A program made the translations under genes and the position numbers. DNA of 64,000 nucleotides, from NCBI RefSeq assembly GCF_013744875.1, contig NZ_CP059399.1, forward strand, positions 7,936,001 to 8,000,000. The letters are read 5' to 3'. The notes beneath the pieces are model-generated. The model was not told where the DNA came from, ran no database searches, and worked only from the letters and a program-made list of their open reading frames with translations. Shown here one piece after another: positions 1 to 8,997 of this stretch; positions within the stretch are counted from its first letter, which is position 1, and each line of letters begins with the position of its first letter. Source of the stretch: Nocardia huaxiensis (GTDB lineage Bacteria; Actinomycetota; Actinomycetes; Mycobacteriales; Mycobacteriaceae).

Positions 1-3000
1 AGCTCGGCATCCACCCGGCCGCCGTGGTCGGGCACAGTGTCGGCGAGGTGTCCGCCGCCTATGTCACCGGCATGCTGTCGCTGCGCGACGCCCTGCTGGT
101 GAGCTACCACCGGGCCCGCTTGCAGGCCACCACCGCGGGTTCCGGCGGCATGCTCGCCGTGGGCTTGTCTCCGGCTGCCGCACTGGAATTGATCGCGGAC
201 GACCCGCTGGTCGACATCGCCGCCGTCAACAGCCCGACCGCCGTCACCCTGGCCGGTGCGGTGGACCGGCTCGACGCCATCACCGAAAAACTCACCGCCG
301 ACGGCATTTTCGCCAAGCGGCTGTTCGTCGAGGTGCCTTACCACAGCTATCTGATGGAGCCCATCCTCGACGAATTGCGCACGGCCCTGGCCGAGCTGCG
401 GCTCGCCGATCCGCGAATCCCGCTGTGGTCCACCGTCACCGGACAGCGCGTCACGGCAGGCGACTGGGACGCCGAGTACTGGTGCGCCAATGTCCGCCAA
501 CCCGTGCGTTTCGCCGATGCCCTCACCGACCTGGTCGGCGCCGGCCACCGCGTCTACCTGGAGGTCGGCCCGCATCCGGTGCTGGGTGCGAACATTCGCG
601 AAATCCTCATCGGCGCAGGCGAGTCCGGAACCTCGGTGCCCACGCTCAACCGTAAGCAGGCCGATGCCGAGAGCATCCGGCAGACCATCGCCGGGCTGTA
701 CACGGCGGGCGCGCTCGATATCGACGCCCTGTTCGCCGGGACCGTCACCGCGCACGTGGACCTGCCGCGCTACCCGTGGCAGCGCACCCCGCTGCGCAAT
801 GCGAATCCCGTTTTCCAGCAGCGCAAGTACGGCACGCCCGGCGTCTACCCGATGCTCGGCGACCCGGACCTGGACAATCCGTCGAACTCCTGGCGCATCC
901 AGCTCAGCGTCGGCGCCATGCCGTGGCTGGCCGATCACGTGGTCGGCGGCGCGCGCATCCTGCCCGGTGCGGGCTATCTGGACGCGGCCCTGAGCGCGGT
1001 CGCGCTGCGCACCGACTCGACGCGCGTGGCGGTGGAGGACATCCGCTTCGTCGCGCCGCTCATCATCGACGAGGGCGCGGCGCCACTGGCCGAACTGCAC
1101 GTCGAGGAGTCCACCGGCCGCTTCGTCATCCGCTCCCGCGAGCTCGGCGGAGACCTGTGGACCACCCACGCCACCGGTCGCCTCATCACCGGCGCCTTCG
1201 ATTCCACCAAGGTCGAGGTGCCCGACGTGGACGAGATGCACGCCATCGACCCGGCCGCCTTCTACGCCGGATTGGCCGCGCGCGGACTCGATTACGGCCC
1301 GGCCTTCCAGCGCGCCACCGCCGTGCGCATCTCCGGATCCACCGTGGTCGCCACCCTCGACGGCAGCATCGCCCGGGACTCCGGGCACCTGGCCCACCCG
1401 GCCGTGGTGGATGCCGCGCTGCAGAGCGTGGCGGCACTGCTCGCCGGCACCGGCGGCGCGGAGGACGGAGCCATGGTGCCGGTCGCCGTGGACGGGGTGC
1501 GGGCCTTCGCGCCCATCCCGGATCAGGTGACCGTGGTGGCGCGGCTGTCCACCGAGGGCGATCCCATCGCCGATATCGACCTGCTCGACGGCGAACAGAA
1601 TGTGGTGCTCCAGCTCATCGGCATGCGCTTCGGCTCCATCGCGCCGGGCCGCAGCGCCATGCAGCGGATGACCGACATCTTCTACGAGGACCGCTGGGAG
1701 ATGCGGGAACCGGTGGAGCTCGCCGGGCTGCCCGCCGCGGACACCGCGTACACCCTCGTCGTCGAATTCGGTTCGGCGGCAAGCGCACGCGCCCACGCCG
1801 TCGCGGCCACCACGCCGCGCTCCGGGATCTTCGTCATCGGTGATCCGCAGCGCACCGACCTGGAAGACGCTGTGCGCGAACAGCTCCGGGCCGCCGCCGC
1901 GGTCGACGGAGTCGAGCGCCTGCACATCGCGCTGATCGCCGGCACCGAATACACGGACCTGGACGCCCTGTGGACACTGCGCCGCCTCGCGGTCACCTTC
2001 GACGAATTCCTCGACGAGTGGCTGGAACAGCGCGGCGCCGAAATCCCCATGACCGGTGACGGTTCCGTGCACGTCTCGCTCCTCACCGAGCACGCGTACG
2101 CGCATCCGGAGGAGGACACCGCGCCCAACCCCGCGCATGCCGCCCTCGCCGGCGCCCGCCGCGTGCTGCTGAACGAGCAGCCGCGCCTGCGCTGGCGGCT
2201 GGTGGATCTCGAATCCGAGGTCACCGCTGCCGATCTCGCCGCCGAACTGGCCATTCCGGGCGCGTTCAGCTACGACCACTCCGATGAGGTGTTCCTACGC
2301 AACGGCCTGCGCTGGGTGACCGTGGTCGACGCCTCGCTCCAGGGTCGCCTCGACACTCTGGAAGAGGCTGTGCCGCTGGATGATCCGGAGGCCAACTTCA
2401 CCCTGGAGCTGCCCAAGTCCAAGGCGCTGTCGCGGCTGGGCTGGCGGCGCGTCGCACGGCGCGAGCCGGGGCCGGGCGAGGTCGAGGTGCGCATGCGCGC
2501 GATCGGCCTCAACTACAAGGACCCGCTCAAGGTCATCGGCGTGCTCGCCGAGGAGGAGATGGCCGGCACGTTCTTCGGCACCCTGCCGGGTATGGAGGGC
2601 GACGGCGTCGTGGTCCGGGTCGGCGCGGACGTGCACGACCTGGCGGTCGGCGACAAGGTCACACTGACCTCCAAGGGCATGATCAGCCGCTTCCACACCA
2701 CCGACCGCGATCTGATCATCAAGTCCGCCGACGACGCGGAGCCCGGATACTGCACCAGCGGAACGGCTTTCTCCACCGCCGAACACTCGCTGCTGGAACT
2801 GGCCCGCGTGCGGGCCGGAGATGTCGTGCTCGTGCACGGCGCGGCCGGCGGCGTCGGTTCGGCGGCGGTGCAGATCGCGAAACTGCACGGCGCCACCGTG
2901 ATCGGGACCGCGAGCAGCGACGAACGGCGGGCCTATGTGCTGGATCAGGGCGCGGATCACGTCCTCGATTCCCGCTCGCTGAACTTCGCCGACGACGTGC

Positions 3001-4523
3001 TCGGGCTGACCGACGGCCGGGGCGCGGACGTGGTGATCAGCACCGCGCCGGGTGAGATCCTGCGCCGGAACTTCAAGGCGGTGGCCGAGTTCGGGCGCAT
3101 CGTGGAGATCGGCAAGGCCGACATCTACAGCGGCGGCGTGCTCGACCTGCGGTACTTCGACAAGAACATCTCCTACCACTCGTTCGACCTGGACCGCATG
3201 CTGCGCCTGCGGCGGCGGGAGACCGTCGAGCTCATCACCCGGGTGAACGCCGCCCTGGAGTCGGGCCGGTACCGGCGACTGCCCTTCGAGCTCTACGAAA
3301 CCGACAACGTGGCACGGGCATTCGAGGATGTGGCGCGCTCGGCGCAACTCGGCCGCATCGCGGTGAGCCTGGAATCGCCTGCCCCGCTGGTGCGTCCGAG
3401 CACCGGCACGGTGACCGTCGATCCGGCGGCGCAGTACGTGATCACCGGCGGGTTCGGCGCGTTCGGGCTGGCCGTCGGCCGCTGGCTGGTGGGCAAGGGC
3501 GCACGGCGCCTCACCCTGCTCGGCCGCAGCGGCGCGACCACCGACGAGGCCCGGAACCTGGTGTCCGCGTGGGAAACCCAGGGCGTCACCGTGACCACCG
3601 AGAGAGTGGACGTCACCGATGCCGAGGCCATGGCCGCGGTCATCACCCGCGCCCACTCCCCCGCGCATCCGCTGCGCGGCGTCTTCCACACCGCCGGCGT
3701 GGTCGACGACAAGCGCATCACGGTCATGGACCGCGACAGCCTCGCCTCGGTGTACCGGCCGAAGATCGAGGGCGTGCACGCGCTGCGGCACGGAATCGCC
3801 ACGGCCGGTGCGGAACTCGACATGTTCGTGCTGTTCTCCTCCGGCAGCGCCATCTTCGGCGGCGTCGGCCAGTACTCCTACACGGCGGCCAACCTCGCCC
3901 TGCAGGCCGTCGCCGATGTGGTGGCCCGCGACGGCGGGAAGGTCCTCGCCGTGGGCTGGGGTCACATGGCCGGCGGTATGGCCGCCGACGAGAACGTGGC
4001 CCGCTACCTGCGCACCACCGGGTTCGACTCGATCGACATGGACGAGGGCACCGAATTCCTGGAGCAGGCGCTCACCCTGGGCCTGCACCACCAGGCCGCC
4101 ATCATCCCCATCGACTGGAAGCAGGTCGCGGCCTCGGTGCCGTTCTTCACCCAGACCGGCCGCGTGGAAGCCCGCATCGCCGCTGCTGCGGAAGACGATT
4201 CGGCCGCCTCGCACCTCGTGCTCGCCCTGCGCGAACTCGAGGAGCAGCAGCGCAACGACGTGGTCGCGCACATGCTCGCCGAGCAGCTGGCGGCGGTCAT
4301 GGGCGTGGACGCGGACTCCATCGACCTGACAGTGCCGGTGACCGACCTCGGCCTGGACTCGCTCATGGCCGTGGAATTCGGTGCGCTGGTGGGCAAGTCG
4401 CTGGGCGTGGACCTGTCGGCCCTGCGCCTGGGCAGGTCGTTCACCCTGCAGCAGGCAGGCGCCCGCGCCGCCGAGTTCCTGCTCGGCGAACCGGCCGCCG
4501 CTGCCGCCGAGGTGACGGCATGA
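1..4523 (+). CDS. Reducing type I polyketide synthase, C-terminal part (AT-DH-ER-KR-ACP)
   Basis: The frame is open from base 3, so the start and any ketosynthase lie outside the window. Domains in order: an acyltransferase with the GHSVGE nucleophile motif near the edge; a dehydratase with HVVGGARILP near base 935 and DAALQS near base 1410; a medium-chain enoyl reductase with LNYKDPLKV near base 2510 and the nucleotide-binding VHGAAGGVGSAAVQIAK near base 2830; a ketoreductase with ITGGFGAFG near base 3440 and active site YSYTAAN near base 3875; and an ACP with the phosphopantetheine serine in LGLDSL near base 4355. A complete reductive set implies fully saturated extension units. This order matches mycobacterial lipid synthases such as MAS, which act iteratively; that is family knowledge. 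Its stop overlaps the start of the oxoamine synthase by four bases, so the two are probably co-translated. The product is unknown. Confidence 0.95.
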   Translation, partial: LGIHPAAVVGHSVGEVSAAYVTGMLSLRDALLVSYHRARLQATTAGSGGMLAVGLSPAAALELIADDPLVDIAAVNSPTAVTLAGAVDRLDAITEKLTADGIFAKRLFVEVPYHSYLMEPILDELRTALAELRLADPRIPLWSTVTGQRVTAGDWDAEYWCANVRQPVRFADALTDLVGAGHRVYLEVGPHPVLGANIREILIGAGESGTSVPTLNRKQADAESIRQTIAGLYTAGALDIDALFAGTVTAHVDLPRYPWQRTPLRNANPVFQQRKYGTPGVYPMLGDPDLDNPSNSWRIQLSVGAMPWLADHVVGGARILPGAGYLDAALSAVALRTDSTRVAVEDIRFVAPLIIDEGAAPLAELHVEESTGRFVIRSRELGGDLWTTHATGRLITGAFDSTKVEVPDVDEMHAIDPAAFYAGLAARGLDYGPAFQRATAVRISGSTVVATLDGSIARDSGHLAHPAVVDAALQSVAALLAGTGGAEDGAMVPVAVDGVRAFAPIPDQVTVVARLSTEGDPIADIDLLDGEQNVVLQLIGMRFGSIAPGRSAMQRMTDIFYEDRWEMREPVELAGLPAADTAYTLVVEFGSAASARAHAVAATTPRSGIFVIGDPQRTDLEDAVREQLRAAAAVDGVERLHIALIAGTEYTDLDALWTLRRLAVTFDEFLDEWLEQRGAEIPMTGDGSVHVSLLTEHAYAHPEEDTAPNPAHAALAGARRVLLNEQPRLRWRLVDLESEVTAADLAAELAIPGAFSYDHSDEVFLRNGLRWVTVVDASLQGRLDTLEEAVPLDDPEANFTLELPKSKALSRLGWRRVARREPGPGEVEVRMRAIGLNYKDPLKVIGVLAEEEMAGTFFGTLPGMEGDGVVVRVGADVHDLAVGDKVTLTSKGMISRFHTTDRDLIIKSADDAEPGYCTSGTAFSTAEHSLLELARVRAGDVVLVHGAAGGVGSAAVQIAKLHGATVIGTASSDERRAYVLDQGADHVLDSRSLNFADDVLGLTDGRGADVVISTAPGEILRRNFKAVAEFGRIVEIGKADIYSGGVLDLRYFDKNISYHSFDLDRMLRLRRRETVELITRVNAALESGRYRRLPFELYETDNVARAFEDVARSAQLGRIAVSLESPAPLVRPSTGTVTVDPAAQYVITGGFGAFGLAVGRWLVGKGARRLTLLGRSGATTDEARNLVSAWETQGVTVTTERVDVTDAEAMAAVITRAHSPAHPLRGVFHTAGVVDDKRITVMDRDSLASVYRPKIEGVHALRHGIATAGAELDMFVLFSSGSAIFGGVGQYSYTAANLALQAVADVVARDGGKVLAVGWGHMAGGMAADENVARYLRTTGFDSIDMDEGTEFLEQALTLGLHHQAAIIPIDWKQVAASVPFFTQTGRVEARIAAAAEDDSAASHLVLALRELEEQQRNDVVAHMLAEQLAAVMGVDADSIDLTVPVTDLGLDSLMAVEFGALVGKSLGVDLSALRLGRSFTLQQAGARAAEFLLGEPAAAAAEVTA

Positions 4524-5983
4524 GCGAATCGGCACGCGACCTGGCCCGAAAGCTGCTGTCCGGCAATGGTGGTGGCAGTGTCGGCGGAAGGACCCCGACG
4601 CCTGCGGCATCGGTACCGAGCGCAGGAGGGCAGCCGTCCACACCACGCCCGGCGAGCACCGCGGGCTCGGGGCACACGGGCGCCGCAGGACCTCGGTCCA
4701 GCACACCGACCGCCGCTGCCATCCGCACGGTGCGGGGCCCCGGTCGGCAGTTCGCCGACCACCCGGATGTCGCCGCGACCGTCCAGAAGCAAGCCGCGAT
4801 CGCCGCGATCAGCGCGCAATCCGGCCTGGTGAATCCGCTGTTCCTGCCGCGAACCAGTCCCAACGACACGGTGATTCGTGCGCTGGACACCGAGCTGGTC
4901 AACTTCAGCGCGTACAACTACCTGGGGCTGTCCAGTCATCCCCGGGTGGTGCAGGCGGCCAAGGACGCGCTCGATCAGTACGGTGCCTCGGCGTCGGCCA
5001 GTCGCATTGTCGCGGGCGAGATCCCGCTCTACGGCGAGCTCGAACAGCGGCTGGCGGGTATCTACGATGTCGGCGACGCCATGGTCACCACCAGCGGCTA
5101 TCTCACCAATGCGGGCGTGATCGGATTCCTGCTGCGGGAGGGCGATGTCGCTATCTGCGACTCGCTCATCCACGGCAGCGTGGTGTCCGGCACCCAGTGG
5201 GCGGGCTGCCGCCGGATCAACTTCCGGCACAACGACCCGGAGTCGCTGCGCTCGGTCCTGCGCATGTCCCGCAATGGTTTCGATCGTGCGCTGGTGGTCC
5301 TCGAAGGCCACTACAGCATGGACGGCACCGTCGGCCGCGTGGACGAACTGGCCGCCATCGCACGGGAATTCGACTGTGCCGTCATGGTCGACGAAGCGCA
5401 CTCCTTCGGCGTCTTCGGCGACCACGGCCACGGCATTCGCGAGCACTACGGCATGGCGGGTGCGGAGGTCGACATCTGGATGGGCACGCTGTCCAAAGCC
5501 CTGGGCAGCTGCGGCGGTTTCATTGCCGCCGACGCGGATCTCATCGCCGCCATGAAGGCCAGCGCGCCCGGCGTCGCCATGCTGACCGGCGGCCCCGCGC
5601 CGTCGACCATCGGCGCGGCGCTCGCGGGCCTGGATGTGCTGGAGGCGGAACCCGAACGGGTACGCCGGCTCTGGCACAACGCCCGCCTGTTCAACGCCGC
5701 GCTGCACGAGCGCGGGCTGAATGTCGGCGAGTCCCAGGGCACCCCGATCGTCCCGGTGATCGTGCCGGGCGAGATCCGCGCCGGTTTCGTCTCCGCGACG
5801 CTGCTGCAACGCGGAATGTACGCCGGGGCCATTTCCGCCCCGGCCGTCCCGGTGGGCAAGGAGCGCCTGCGCTTCTTCATCACCTCGGAACACACCGAGC
5901 AGCAGCTGATCTCGGCTGCCGACCTGCTCGCGGAGACCATCGGCCTGGCCGAGAATCTCCCCGAGCTCGCGGTCGCGGGGTAG
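4520..5983 (+). CDS. Alpha-oxoamine synthase (PLP, AONS/serine-palmitoyltransferase family), coupled to the PKS
   Basis: A 487-residue member of the family that condenses an acyl thioester with an amino acid and releases CO2 to give an alpha-amino ketone. The core starts near residue 130 (NFSAYNYLGLSSHP) and carries DEAHSFG and the PLP lysine in TLSKALGSCGG (about residue 327). Free-standing AONS or KBL enzymes are about 390-400 residues; the extra length here is an N-terminal extension of roughly 100 residues, rich in Pro, Ala, Ser, Gly and Thr, that could be a docking linker. The ATG at 4520 overlaps the PKS stop in an ATGA. In fumonisin-type pathways such an enzyme offloads a reduced polyketide, and coupling to this PKS suggests the same job. 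A biotin role (bioF) is unlikely in this context but is not excluded. Confidence 0.9.
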   Translation: MSESARDLARKLLSGNGGGSVGGRTPTPAASVPSAGGQPSTPRPASTAGSGHTGAAGPRSSTPTAAAIRTVRGPGRQFADHPDVAATVQKQAAIAAISAQSGLVNPLFLPRTSPNDTVIRALDTELVNFSAYNYLGLSSHPRVVQAAKDALDQYGASASASRIVAGEIPLYGELEQRLAGIYDVGDAMVTTSGYLTNAGVIGFLLREGDVAICDSLIHGSVVSGTQWAGCRRINFRHNDPESLRSVLRMSRNGFDRALVVLEGHYSMDGTVGRVDELAAIAREFDCAVMVDEAHSFGVFGDHGHGIREHYGMAGAEVDIWMGTLSKALGSCGGFIAADADLIAAMKASAPGVAMLTGGPAPSTIGAALAGLDVLEAEPERVRRLWHNARLFNAALHERGLNVGESQGTPIVPVIVPGEIRAGFVSATLLQRGMYAGAISAPAVPVGKERLRFFITSEHTEQQLISAADLLAETIGLAENLPELAVAG

Positions 5984-5990
5984 CGCAGGG

Positions 5991-7070
5991 TCAGTGTCCG
6001 GGCACGGGCGGAGCCCACTGCCCGTAGGCGTGCGGGAGCGCGATATTCGGTGCTCCCGCACGCTGCACGACTTCGATGAGCTGCCGCTGCCGCTGTTTCA
6101 GCCAGCGGTTCGGCGGTCCGCCCTGGTGAATCACCGAGGCGCGGGTGTGGCGGCGAGATCGCCTCGTCACCAGGGTGTTCAGCTCCTCGATCGGAGCGAC
6201 TCCCTGCGCCGCAACAGTTTTCGCCATCTCCCGGAACCAGGAGCGCTCACTGCGCAGCACCCGGAAGTAGACGAGCAGGAACACCGCGATGTAGATCGCC
6301 ATCTTCCCGCCGATGCCGAAGGTGTCGAACCCTTCCGGGCTCGGCGCGTCCCAAGCGAAATGCATTGCGGCGCCCAGCAGATAGCAGCCCGCGAATACGC
6401 CGAACCGCTTCCCGGCGGACCAGTCCTTGCGGGCGATGGCGAGCACGATGCCGATCCCGGCCAGCGCGGTGAACATCCAGTGTGAGGTGACCCCGACCGC
6501 GAAGCGCACCAGCGACACGATGATCGCCGGTCCCGGCCCGCCCTGCGCGGATTGTAGTGCGGCATTGGCGTTGTAGGTGATGTCCTCGGTCACCTGGAAT
6601 CCCAGGCCCGTGAACCCGCCGAGCAGAAGCCCATGCATGGGCCGGTACAGCAGCGGCCGGGCCAGCCACGCCACCACGAACACGCCCAGCCCCTTGATCC
6701 CCTCCTCCACGATGGACGCCGAGATGGGCGCGGCCCAGTTGTTCGCGAACGCGTCCCCGGCCAGGTTCTGAATCGCCCGCATATTGTCGTCATTGGCGTA
6801 GATGGCGATGCCCGGTCCGACCAGCGCGCCCCACAGGAATCCGAGGAACAGCGGCACCCGGATGGTCGTCCGCGCCCGCAATCGGTCCAGGTACACCAGC
6901 AGTCCGCCGAAGACGAGCAGCGTCAGCAGCGTGATCGGCATCCCCACGATCACATCTCCGAGCGTCAGCGACAGGGTCGAGGCCAGCTGCGCGAGCAGGG
7001 CGATCGGCCCGATGATCAGCATTGCCCAGTACACCCAGAACAGCGCCGACCCGGCCCGGAATCCGCTCAC
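5991..7070 (-). CDS. PrsW-family intramembrane metalloprotease
   Basis: A 359-residue multi-pass membrane protein. The family hallmarks are spread over the membrane core: EEGIK near residue 126, FTGLGFQVTED near residue 155, SHWMFT near residue 200 and HFAWD near residue 240. The paired Glu and His residues form the proposed zinc site of PrsW/CAAX-like proteases. The C-terminal ~100 residues are basic and soluble (RRSRRHTR). The GTG start overlaps the stop of the upstream membrane-anchored gene in a GTGA, so the two are co-translated. PrsW cleaves an anti-sigma factor in Bacillus; the substrate here is unknown, and the adjacent single-pass protein is only a candidate. The gene ends eight bases from the convergent oxoamine synthase. 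Confidence 0.85.
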   Translation of the reverse strand: MSGFRAGSALFWVYWAMLIIGPIALLAQLASTLSLTLGDVIVGMPITLLTLLVFGGLLVYLDRLRARTTIRVPLFLGFLWGALVGPGIAIYANDDNMRAIQNLAGDAFANNWAAPISASIVEEGIKGLGVFVVAWLARPLLYRPMHGLLLGGFTGLGFQVTEDITYNANAALQSAQGGPGPAIIVSLVRFAVGVTSHWMFTALAGIGIVLAIARKDWSAGKRFGVFAGCYLLGAAMHFAWDAPSPEGFDTFGIGGKMAIYIAVFLLVYFRVLRSERSWFREMAKTVAAQGVAPIEELNTLVTRRSRRHTRASVIHQGGPPNRWLKQRQRQLIEVVQRAGAPNIALPHAYGQWAPPVPGH

Positions 7071-7609
7071 TGCTCGGCCTCCAGAGACTCCAGGATCGGC
7101 GCGAGTTCCGCAAAGGTGGCGCGGTCACCGGCCAGCGCGAGCGTCACCGCGAGATTCTGCTTGCCCACCACCGCGCACACCCCGGGGTTGTCGGCCCCCC
7201 GGCAGGTGAAGCCGTGGAATCCGTGCGGGTTGGCCACCATCCCGCCGTCGAATTCGCCGGTGAAACCCTGGACGTCCAAGACCTTCAACCGCCATTCGGC
7301 GGCCTCGCCGAAATCGGTGACCCCGTTGACGACGGTGACGATGAGGACGGTGCGATTCGGGCTCTCCAGCACCGCGGTGGCCGGGTCACCGGTGGTCCGC
7401 TGAATCCAGCCGTCCACCCCGGCGAAGGTCACCGAATCCGGCTCCTCCCCCGGCGATTCGAGTTCGATCGCCGTCCCCGCCGGAACCACCGACTCTCGCA
7501 CCGGCACCCGGCTGGCAATCAGTGTAGGAATCCCCACCAGTGCGGCGACGGCGGCGAGCACCAGCACCGCCTGTTTCCCATCGTGCCCGGTACGCGGCGG
7601 CGCCGTCAT
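7067..7609 (-). CDS. Membrane-anchored protein of unknown function upstream of PrsW
   Basis: A 180-residue protein with a short cytoplasmic N-terminus, one hydrophobic segment (AVLVLAAVAALVGIPTLIA) and an extracytoplasmic domain holding two cysteines (FTCRGADNPGVCAVV) that could pair. I recognise no family. The start is the ATG preceded by a GAGAGGAG Shine-Dalgarno about seven bases upstream; ATGs 5' to this lack one. It overlaps the protease gene in a GTGA, so it may be a partner, regulator or substrate of that protease. That link rests on context only. Two palindromes lie upstream (7700-7713 and 7718-7759). Confidence 0.75.
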   Translation of the reverse strand: MTAPPRTGHDGKQAVLVLAAVAALVGIPTLIASRVPVRESVVPAGTAIELESPGEEPDSVTFAGVDGWIQRTTGDPATAVLESPNRTVLIVTVVNGVTDFGEAAEWRLKVLDVQGFTGEFDGGMVANPHGFHGFTCRGADNPGVCAVVGKQNLAVTLALAGDRATFAELAPILESLEAEQ

Positions 7610-7699
7610 GCGCATGCTCCTCTCGTCGCCGATACCCATCGGCCGTGGCACTGATCTTCGGCAACGCGGGAAGCGAATACCAGCGACACACCGGCTACT

Positions 7700-7759
7700 C
7701 GTAGAAATCTACGGCGACCGGCCGGGCGTACGCTGCGGAGTTCGCGTACACCCGGCCGG
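7700..7759. promoter_or_regulatory. Two palindromes upstream of the PrsW operon
   Basis: CGTAGA-AA-TCTACG (7700-7713) is a perfect 6-bp inverted repeat. It is followed by a 16-bp inverted repeat with a single mismatch (7718-7733 against 7744-7759, loop of 10). The first looks like an operator. The second could be an operator or a hairpin. The remainder of 7610-7902 shows nothing else I can recognise. Confidence 0.4.
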
Positions 7760-7902
7760 AGGTTCCACCGCAACCTGGGGCAGGGCGCCGCAGGGGACGC
7801 GAGGGTGACGGCAGCACCCCTGCGGTGCGGGTTGGTTGCGGCGGAATGTGCCCGGCTACAGCGCGGGGTGCAGGATGCGCGACGCCCCGGGCACGCTCTT
7901 TC

Positions 7903-8973
7903 TCAGTCGGCCGGCACGCGAAGCGCGCCGGCAAGGGTGTGCCAAGCCGGGCCGAGGGCTGCGGCGAAGTCCGGCCAGGTGTGCATGCCGGTGGTCTCCA
8001 GCCGCACCGTGACGGGGATACCGAGCTGTGAGAGCCGGGCCGCGAAGCGTTCGGTGCAGGTGCGCGCGCCCGCCTCCAGTGTGGAGCCGCCGCCCGCCAT
8101 GCGGGCCGCGTCGAAGATATTGGGCGCCTGCGCGATCGCGGCCAGATCGGCCGGACTGGGCAGGCCGGAACCCGCCGACAGGTGAATCACCGTGCCGCGC
8201 AGCTGATCCGCGCCGAGGAAGCTGTCGTGCGCCGCCCATTCCGGGGAACCGGGCGGGCCCCACAGATTGACCGTGTCGCCGCCGCGTGAGCCGACCGTCA
8301 TGCGCGTCACGGCACGACCGAAATCGTCTGCGGTGGAATAGCATCCGCTCAATCCGGCCACAGCCGCATAGCGGCCCGGATGCCGCTGCGCCAGCATCAT
8401 CGCCCCCTGCGCACCCATGGAGACCCCGGCGATGGCACGCCGCCCCGTCGAGTCGAGATAGTCCTCCACCACGGGCGGCAGTTCGTCGGTGAGGAAGGTT
8501 TCCCAGCGGTTGAGCCCCAGCATGGCGTCGTAGTGCTGCCAGTCGGTGTACATGCTGCCGACGCCCCCGCTGGTGATCACCACATCCACCGGTTTACCCG
8601 AAAAGAACTCGGCCGCACGGCCTTTGGTGAGCCAGCCGGAGGTTTCCTCGGCCTCCACGCCGTCCAGCAGGTACAGCGTCGGTCGCGGCGCGCTGCCACC
8701 GCCGCGCAGCACATCCACCGGGACGACCCGGCGCATGGACGCCGAGGCCACATAGATCCGCTCCCAGTCGCCGTGCCGGGCTTCACTGGCCACCAACGCG
8801 GTTCGATCGATGCGAGGATCGATCTCCGGGGCCGGACCGCCTTCCTCCGCTCGCGCCGTGGCCACGGTCGCCACGGCCATGGCCACGACCGCCGATGCGG
8901 CACAGATCAGTTCGAAGGTCCAGTTCGGGGCGCGGCGCCGGCCGCGCACTGTCCGGCGCCGCTCCGTGTACAC
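7903..8973 (-). CDS. Secreted antigen-85-like esterase / mycolyltransferase-family alpha/beta hydrolase
   Basis: A 356-residue protein with a basic N-terminus, a hydrophobic segment (FELICAASAVVAMAVATVATA) and a probable cleavage after ARA. The fold is esterase-D/antigen-85-like: TLYLLDG near residue 100, the oxyanion-side YTDWQHYD, the nucleophile elbow GVSMGAQG near residue 205 and a late His in TGMHTWPDF near residue 335. Antigen 85 proteins transfer mycolates to trehalose or arabinogalactan; this divergent member may be a mycolyltransferase or a plain carboxylesterase. GTG is chosen because GAGGAGGTGATCC sits just upstream. It follows the secreted lipase on the same strand after 24 bases and is probably co-transcribed with it. 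Confidence 0.85.
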   Translation of the reverse strand: MYTERRRTVRGRRRAPNWTFELICAASAVVAMAVATVATARAEEGGPAPEIDPRIDRTALVASEARHGDWERIYVASASMRRVVPVDVLRGGGSAPRPTLYLLDGVEAEETSGWLTKGRAAEFFSGKPVDVVITSGGVGSMYTDWQHYDAMLGLNRWETFLTDELPPVVEDYLDSTGRRAIAGVSMGAQGAMMLAQRHPGRYAAVAGLSGCYSTADDFGRAVTRMTVGSRGGDTVNLWGPPGSPEWAAHDSFLGADQLRGTVIHLSAGSGLPSPADLAAIAQAPNIFDAARMAGGGSTLEAGARTCTERFAARLSQLGIPVTVRLETTGMHTWPDFAAALGPAWHTLAGALRVPAD

Positions 8974-8997
8974 AGGATCACCTCCTCGATCGCGCGG

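Noticed and set aside
2295..4706. 803-residue open frame on the minus strand opposite the PKS
   Set aside because: It is antisense to a PKS with clear ER, KR and ACP motifs; the His/Arg/Gly-rich translation has no domain and is a product of high GC.
4520..5983. bioF (biotin synthesis) assignment for the oxoamine synthase
   Set aside because: It is fused by overlap to a PKS, has a long N-terminal extension, and no bioA, bioB or bioD gene is nearby.
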